NCBI GenBank assembly: GCA_000729835.1
Contig: JFHB01000014.1
Coordinates: 62,001-126,000 of the forward strand
DNA: 64,000 nucleotides
From: Atkinsonella hypoxylon
Lineage: Eukaryota; Ascomycota; Sordariomycetes; Hypocreales; Clavicipitaceae
Direction: 5' to 3'
This document shows positions 57,664-64,000 of the stretch, piece by piece. The translations under genes were made by a program, and so were the position numbers. The notes below the pieces were generated by a model that made no database searches, was not told the DNA's origin, and was given only the letters and a program-made list of their open reading frames with translations. The stretch's first letter is position 1, and the number at the start of each line of letters is the position of its first letter.

Positions 57664-58480
57664 CGAGCGTCGCGAGGCTGTATGCCAGGTCGTGCTTCTG
57701 CGGTCAGGAAACAAGATGGCCGAGCGAGCCAGAAAAGTCGGAGAAAGAGGCCGACGCCGCCGTACTAGATGTTTGTTGAAAGGAACCAGCAATATCAAGA
57801 CGTCAAGTTTGCAAAGCACACGGCGTCGGGGCAATGAATGAGTGCTGAGTCTCCCTCGGGCACATTGCGAAGCGCAGTCAGTGGTCTCGTGAGGAGCAGC
57901 TCATTCTGGTGGCACGGGGATCGGGCAGGCGACGACTGTGATCACGGTCCGGGGTCACGAAGTCGAGGTCGGGAGTTGGGTTTTTGGAACCAATGAGAGG
58001 CGCACGCCTCCTGCGTGTTGTGCCACCCTACAGGCAGGGTGGCGGGATGCATTTGTGACGGGTTCGCGGAGTTCTACGTCGTCGGAACCGACTGAGTGTC
58101 GGGGTCAAGTTGTCTAGATAATGATGACACCGTGGAATTGCAGTGCTAACTATATAAAAAGGTGCAATCCGCGTTGACGGTGGGCTGTCCCCGTATTGTG
58201 TTGACCCATATGACTTTGGTGCCGTGGCTGGCGAGTGAGTCTGGATTACGGTCAAGCATGCGGCGGTTAACACAAAAACGAGCAGACATGTCCAACACGA
58301 TGGTCGGGATTGGGGCCAAGTGCTAAATGGGAATCAAATCTGCACCGGGACCAAAGCATGCGTCCATAGGCCCAACAATTGAGCGAACATGGAGCCAATG
58401 CAGTAACCTACGAGTACGGTATTATCATCGGGAGGGCCACGGGGAGAGCTGAGCCGAGCGATCCCACATTACCACGCGAA

Positions 58481-58528
58481 CACACACGCGCACACGCACA
58501 CACGCACACACGCACACACGCACACATA
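58481..58528. repeat. CA-rich microsatellite (ACACACGC units)
   Basis: Repeated ACACGC/ACACACGC words in noncoding DNA. Confidence 0.85.
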
Positions 58529-58781
58529 TATTACATAAGCACTCAGAAGACATCACTCTACAGACATAAAATGGCGCTAATGACGTCAAGCCCATAACCA
58601 GAGGGCCGGCCGTAAGCGACGCTCACGATGTCTCCTTGATGTCTCCTCTCGCGTCTTTTTAATTGTGGGACTATACGGGGAGTAATGGCAATGACGGAGC
58701 AGGATTTATGCTGGAACCCCTTCAGCCCGTCATGGCGCACCCCGTGGCATCTTCGTGGTCAAGGCAAGGAAGGAGGAAGGA

Positions 58782-58825
58782 GGCTGCGTGCTGGCTGCGT
58801 GCTGGCTGCGTGCTGGCTGCGTGCT
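58782..58825. repeat. Minisatellite, 11-bp unit GGCTGCGTGCT x4
   Basis: Four exact copies followed by a partial fifth, in noncoding DNA. Confidence 0.95.
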
Positions 58826-60114
58826 GGCTGCTACGTTGTATTAGGTAGGTATCAGCTCGAGTCAAGCACCACTTGCCCACAGCCATCATCCCATCCCGAC
58901 TTGTGCCGGCTTCCGCCGCTCCTAAAGTATCCGCGCTGCGACACAACACAGCAACACAGCCGTCATGCATACAGCCCAGCCTGCATAAGACTTATTTACT
59001 TACCTACCTATTCCGTAGTACTTACTTACTACCTACCTAAGTACCTAAGTAGGCAGGCACGGGAAAGTGAGCTCCCAATGTTCCCATACTTGCCGTTTGG
59101 TTGGCTCCAACAGGAAATAGATCTAGCCCTGCAATCGAATACGCAGATCCGCTTAACACACGGTTGACAGATACGGCCCAGCTTTGCCGCCGCTTTGCCG
59201 CCGCTTTGCCGTAACTCTGCGTTGATTTTGCTCTAGTTATTGTTTCTCCTCGGCCCGGCCAAGGCTTGTTCGTAGGTAGGCCACACACACGAAAAAAAAA
59301 AAAAAAACCGGCACATAGTGTTAAACTAATCCTAAATAGGCGCGAGTGAGCCTCCTAGCTTGATTTTTTGAATTTGTCAGCTAAGTCGACTTAGCTGCAG
59401 ACTGTCTGGCCTCGGTGTGTCCAGAATGGCCAGACCCGGGGCAAGGTCCTAAACAAGCAGGTATGAGTGCCTGAGGATCCTACCGAGGCCGTCAAGAGGC
59501 CAATGGGAAGACGTGTGCTCCGAGCCGTTCTCCGCAAAAGGATGGGCTTGGATGGGCTTCGGACACTCCACTGCAAACGGCCAGTGGACCAAGGAAAGGA
59601 CAGAAAGGATGAAAATGATAACTGGACTTGCACCCTGTCAACCCGGGCTTGGCTTGTTACACTGTGGCTGTCAGATTAAAATATCCACCTCGCTCCGCAG
59701 ATGTCTATGCACTCCGAATTTTAGTAACAAGAGCCCTGCTGCCTCCGCACTCCTCCACATCCTCTCCGCGACAAGGACGAAAATGGGCCGAAAAGACGTC
59801 GCCACTGCATAATACGCTTTTCCTGTTGCCAAAGCCGACGAAGGTTCCTGCGGCCGCCCACTCGAGGCATATTATACATCATACATATATATGTACGACA
59901 GAGGACCTTTTCAAATGGCCCTAGTCGTGCCCAGTCCCAAAAGTGCGCGGCTTCTATTGAACCCCTCCCAATATTCCCTCTCCAAGTGCGACATATATAT
60001 AACACCAGCCTTATCCTGTTGTTATTCCCGTCACAGACGAGGCAGCAACTCAAATCAATTAATTGCTCATCAACTTCATTATCTGCACACACCATCACCA
60101 CCTCATCCTCTATA

Positions 60115-60567
60115 ATGGCCATCAGAGACCGCTTTCGACGCACATGGCGTAGGTCTGAGAGTCCAGACACGCTCTCTCAGCAGGAGAGCAGCACCAGCAT
60201 CAACACCAACGCGAGCGAGACGTCCTCATTACACAAGTCGAACCCGAGCAGCAGCGGCAGGCTCGTGAGAACATGGACCTGGGGCCGTCGTTCAAAGGAC
60301 GAGTCGGACAAGGAATCCAAGAGGTCGAGGAAAAAAGACAAGATCCATCCGAGCCAGCGATCGCTCACGCTGCAGAATCTCAAGCATCAAGAGATGTTGA
60401 GCCATTTCACCATGACATTTGGCGCCAGCGATCTAAGCCAGATTGAAACTCTGAGTTTCGTTGGCGTAAGCCCGTGCTGTACGCGCGCACCCAGCCTGGA
60501 GCTGGACAGGGCAGACCTCAGCTTCTCCCTGACGGACTTGCCGAACCCCGACTCGGTCCGCGACTGA
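60115..60567 (+). CDS. Conserved small basic fungal protein of unknown function (150 aa)
   Basis: Single exon, 150 residues. The N-terminal half is Ser/Arg-rich and basic (RDRFRRTWRRSES, then TWTWGRRSKDESDKESKRSRKKDK). Near residue 80 a better-ordered block follows: RSLTLQNLKHQEMLSHFTMTFGAS, then ETLSFVGVSPCCTR. This second block looks like a conserved core; I recall similar predicted proteins in other Sordariomycetes, but none with a function. There is no signal peptide or membrane segment. The basic part suggests nuclear or nucleic-acid association, which is only inference. The ATG at 60115 follows a leader with no other ATG close by. Confidence 0.65.
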   Translation: MAIRDRFRRTWRRSESPDTLSQQESSTSINTNASETSSLHKSNPSSSGRLVRTWTWGRRSKDESDKESKRSRKKDKIHPSQRSLTLQNLKHQEMLSHFTMTFGASDLSQIETLSFVGVSPCCTRAPSLELDRADLSFSLTDLPNPDSVRD

Positions 60568-61777
60568 GCACCAAACACAGGGGCATAGGCGCGCGGTGCC
60601 CACCAAACGGCACCAAGACCGCCGAACAACACGCAGTACATCGCAGCACGTCGCTGCACAACCTCCTCGCACAACCTCCTCGCAACCACTCCAAGGGCTA
60701 CCAACACAGCCACGGGCCAGCCAGCCGGGCTAGTTGGACTAGCCGTTGGATATTTGAAACGTCAACTGCTTTGTCCAGAGCTGCAACCCTCCATTAATGT
60801 CAGATGGCACCTCCGACTGGGTGCCGGTCACTCATCGTTGCAACGTAATTAATCCTCCTTCTACATGGCGCAGGCCACTACACTACACCACATCACCTAC
60901 CTCTCGCTGAAACTGAAGACATGCTTTTGTTTCTCTAAGACAAGACATTGCATCAGGAGCTTCTTCTACTTGGACAACTATAGAGAAAAGTTGCTAGAGT
61001 CAGCTATTTATTACACAACCGCGTTCCACATTATTCTTACACTACCATAGCCAGTGCATTGCACAATTCCCCCCCCCCCCCCCCCCCCCCCTTTTTTTTT
61101 TTTCTTTGTAATGAATCGCGGAACGGCAGAATAATGACATATATATATATATTGAGCATTTGGCATGCACATCTAGAGGTCATTCGTGTCCAAACGTATA
61201 TTGGTACTAGCAGTCAGGGATAATTAATTGGCTGGCATAGGCGTTGATCAACATGTAATTATGGCAAGTTCATTATGACTTGCGGTTGAGAGGGTGCTTA
61301 ATAGTTAGCCGTCAATATGGTACAGACGATTGAAGAAGATCATCACTGATCATTGTTACAAATGCTTGATGCTTTTGTGCGTGACTGGATTGCTGACTTG
61401 CTTTGTCAATGCTGTAACTCATCGTGACTGGAACTTGGTCCCACTTGACGCTCTGCACATAGGTTAAAAAATGCAGCGGCTGGACAACAGGTCCCATGAG
61501 ATAGCGGCATCGGGGGGAAGGAGCGATGAGGTATCGAATTCAATTCTCAATATTTGAAACGCTGATCCGCGAACTGCCACCTGCAGCGGCTGGCAACATT
61601 CACTGCTCCTACCAATTCACTGGCCAACTGTCAACACATGCGTCCACGTGGAATACGACAATGTCATTCAATCTCGTTGCCTCGTACTTGCGGAAGCTCT
61701 GCTTCCAAGCGCAAACTTTAATCGAGAGTCACCCTTGATACTATAAGGGCTCTTTGGGGGCTATTCGGCGCATCACC
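60568..61777. other. Intergenic 1.2 kb with a C/T homopolymer
   Basis: Holds a C-run of more than 20 bases followed by a T-run at about 61070-61102, and a short TA repeat at 61140-61152. No gene is supported. Confidence 0.5.
61070..61102. repeat. Poly-C/poly-T tract
   Basis: An uninterrupted C-run followed at once by a T-run; prone to slippage and to sequencing error. Confidence 0.9.
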
Positions 61778-63040
61778 ATGTCTAACAACAAATCATTCTT
61801 TGTCTTGAAAGCCAAGGCTATACCAACTCGCTACGGGCTCTCCAAGAACATCCAGACACTGCTTCAGGGACTGGACAGTTATCATTCTGGCAGCGTGGAC
61901 GTTTCAGAGCTTGGCCGCCTGGTTCGCTTGAGTCCCCGCCGCAGAGCAGCCGTGGCGAATACAATCACAAAATGCGCCAACATTCTCAAGAAGGATCCGA
62001 CAGAGGTCAAAACATGTGTTGATATTATCGAGATGTGTACAGAAATCTTGGAAATCGCAGGTCAGAAGCCTATTTGACCTCATACAACCTTTGCACTCGC
62101 TGACAATCTCATAAAGACAGGCAGGTTACTACGGAAGGATTTCCCTTCATGAAGCTGCCAACCGAAATTCGAGAGCGTACCCTGGACTTGATGATTGACA
62201 ACACCTTTCGCGCACAAACGATTGTACCTGCAGTTAAGACGGCTGCTTGTAGGTGTCCCAAATATGACCGAGATCACGTCTTTCAAACCTCCCAGATGAA
62301 GTCTCTTCCAAACTTGCTAGGCCCGGCATTAGGTCACGAGTTCTATCGAATATTCTTCCGAAAGAAAAAGTTCAGGTTCAGATGCGCCTGCGAACTCCTA
62401 GTACACATTAAGAACAACGTGCACTTCCGAGACTATGTACGCCACATTGTGGTACACTGGTGCGGTCCTGAATCGGCCGAGGCTTTCAAGGCAATACCAA
62501 CATGTCCCAGACTCGAATCTCTGTCCATCAATCTCTCCAAGTCGACGTTATTACATTTGAACGAGCGGGCGGAGACGATGAGATCCTATTTCCCGATTTC
62601 TTATCGGAACATCAGAATGTCAGATGTTTTGGGCATGGACGAGCTTTTGCAAATTCGCGGTTTGCAGGATGTCCACGTCTTTCATATCCAACCCAAGAGC
62701 AATTCTCACAGCGTGGAAATGGACAGAGCATGTTTATGGGAGATGTTATCACGTAACCTAACGTTGCCACCAGAAGTAAGACATTCCGAGCCATGTGTAG
62801 ATGACGTACTGATAGGCGACAGTCTCCAACAACATAGTGGGGTGGGAGAACGAGGCAAATCAACCAATTTTCAGGAATGACAAAAAGACGTTTGTAAAGT
62901 ATGACGGAATGGATTTGAACTTGGAAGAAAACGCTGAGATTTTGCTTCAAAAGCAGACTGGCAAGACAGATCATGGACTATGTGCATTGTACTGGCTGCA
63001 CAACGGAAGAACGAATACAGTTGAATGCTGGTTAATGTAA
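61778..63040 (+). CDS. F-box-like fungal protein (LPTEIRE motif); gene model uncertain
   Basis: Probably one gene in three coding parts. Part 1 (61778 to about 62050) codes helical sequence (ILKKDPTEVKTCVDIIEM). Part 2 (about 62130-62775) codes FMKLPTEIRERTLDLMIDNTF, an F-box-like opening common in fungal F-box/leucine-rich proteins, followed by a region including FRDYVRHIVVHW. Part 3 (62816-63040) continues in frame if a 40-nt GTAAGA...TAG intron is removed. The first join is the problem: the obvious GTCAGA donor with either nearby acceptor shifts out of the F-box frame. A GTGTAC donor inside the codon for IEM, joined at 62121, restores frame but loses nine residues. A frameshift or sequence error is also possible. 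If real, it would bind Skp1 in an SCF ligase. Confidence 0.45.
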
Positions 63041-63712
63041 CAACAGATAAATTACGAAAACCTCCATGAAGTGAAGTCACTAAAGGTCTCGTACTCAAAA
63101 AACGTCGTCTGGAGTTCTCTCTTGTCTTGTGTACTCACACCGAAGTGTGTCCCATGCGGCTCAAGATCAGTTGTCATAATGACTGATCGAGCAATGGCAA
63201 AAGACTGGCTTTACAGACATATATGATCGATGCATAACCTACCTACTGCCGACGGATCTGACTGCTACACGAGAATTTGTGTGGCTACATCTCGTCGACA
63301 TCGCAAGATCTGCGTTTGCGCCAGCAATGGAGGAACTGGATGCTGACCAAATCTCATGTTCGAGAGGATCTAGTTACGATGATCTAGTTATGGTGATCGC
63401 AGCAGATTGCGAATGCAGTAACTAGGGAAGAGGAGCGTTGCACGAGGTGGCTTGGCAACCCGGGAAAACAAAACGCCCAAGCGACCGACTCCATAATTTC
63501 TGCGTCAGTGCTACCAATTAAATCCATGGCCGTCGCAAGAAACACGTGACCGTGAATTTTGTGCACCATCGGCTTGCCCTACTGTGCCCCCACAAGGTCG
63601 AAAATTCCATCACGTTAAGCGATCGCAGACCAATCCTCCGCCCTCTTCTCTTCAACCCGAATCCCATCGACCACATTCGAGCACACGGCAACGATCGGTA
63701 CAGTTGCCCATC
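63041..63712. other. Intergenic: RPS18 promoter
   Basis: No gene is supported. The 150 bases before RPS18 are C/T-rich without ATGs near the start, as expected of a ribosomal-protein leader. Confidence 0.5.
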
Positions 63713-64000
63713 ATGTCGCTCGTTTCGGGAGAGAAGACGAACTTCCAGTTCGTAAGTAACGCCTGTCTATTGCTCGGTGGTGACGGTCACGAGTGCCACA
63801 AATTCTTCAGGCCGTGCTGCCTAGGAAATCTCGACGTCGCCAGCGAAACGGAACAAGACTTTGTTCACTCCCCTTTGGTTGGGATATAGGGGCTAACACT
63901 AGGACAATAGATCTTGCGTCTTCTGAACACCAATGTTGACGGAAAGCAAAAGGTCATGTACGCCTTGACCAAGATCAAGGGTGTCGGTCGCCGATACTCT
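63713..64000 (+). CDS. RPS18: 40S ribosomal protein S18 (uS13), 5' part
   Basis: Small-subunit ribosomal protein of the head region, near the P-site tRNA and the intersubunit bridges. Exon 1 (63713-63751) codes MSLVSGEKTNFQF. A 159-nt intron (GTAAGT...ATAG) follows. Exon 2 from 63911 reads ILRLLNTNVDGKQKVMYAL then TKIKGVGRRYS and runs off the window. The ILR-NTNVDG block and the KIKGVGRRY helix are diagnostic. An intron within the first codons of a ribosomal-protein gene is common in ascomycetes. Confidence 0.96.

Larger units (their letters stand above)
57664..60114. other. Intergenic 2.4 kb with tandem repeats
   Basis: Contains a CA-rich microsatellite (about 58481-58528), a CRE-like TGACGTCA at 58581, GGCTGCGTGCT x4 at 58782-58825, TAGGTACC-type repeats at 58998-59055, CCGCTTTGCCG repeats near 59181-59210, and an A-run at 59292-59307. 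No gene is supported. Confidence 0.5.

Noticed and set aside
1..64000. tRNA, rRNA and CRISPR elements
   Set aside because: No cloverleaf with a GGTTCGAATCC-type T arm was found by eye; near matches (about 6752 and 38107) lie in a coding exon or lack the rest. The tandem arrays are contiguous repeats without spacers, so they are not CRISPR.

Overview
This is a eukaryotic, filamentous-fungal window. Genes are broken by short introns (about 40-160 nt) with GTAAGT/GTATGT-type donors, CTAAC/CTGAC-like branch sites and CAG/TAG acceptors, and there are no operons. The gene set (fungal LSD1-type demethylase, Pib1-like FYVE-RING ligase, Mnn10, GH16 glucanase, SUT-type sucrose carrier, tricalbin) and the intergenic motifs TAGGTACCTA and TACGGAGTA suggest a Sordariomycete, most likely Hypocreales and perhaps Clavicipitaceae. 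The taxonomy is inference; no rRNA or species marker is visible.

Layout. 0-11.6 kb is a housekeeping and signalling cluster: an LSD1-like histone demethylase (5' part only, minus), VPS33 (minus), a UBE2W-like E2 (minus), a CaM kinase (plus) and a conserved Ser/Pro-rich protein with a PP1-docking-like motif (minus). 11.6-17.3 kb is gene-poor and rich in minisatellites. 17.3-37 kb holds an alpha/beta hydrolase (minus), a FYVE-RING E3 (plus), a six-C2 tricalbin (plus), proteasome beta5/PRE2 (plus), mitochondrial QRI7 (minus) and a 1016-residue single-pass membrane protein (minus). 37-42.4 kb is an AT-rich island. It carries a direct tandem duplication of about 1.2 kb, each unit with one secreted RNase T1/F1-fold gene; the first copy has an in-frame stop. 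44-46 kb is the MNN10 mannosyltransferase. 46.1-52.1 kb is gene-poor. 52-64 kb carries a GH16 glucanase, a MAPEG protein, an 89-residue secreted cysteine-containing protein, a sucrose transporter, a conserved 150-residue basic protein, an F-box-like gene whose model is uncertain, and the start of ribosomal protein S18 (uS13), which runs off the window.

The genes do not form one pathway. Membrane traffic and contact sites are well represented (VPS33, FYVE-RING E3, tricalbin), as are protein turnover (E2, E3, PRE2) and the secreted or cell-surface interface (MNN10, GH16, RNase-like pair, small secreted protein). The best candidate for something undescribed is the duplicated RNase-T1-fold locus: both copies have Tyr where RNase T1 has its catalytic His40, and both sit in diverged AT-rich DNA. 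All exon borders were placed by eye and checked for reading-frame continuity, but not against transcripts.
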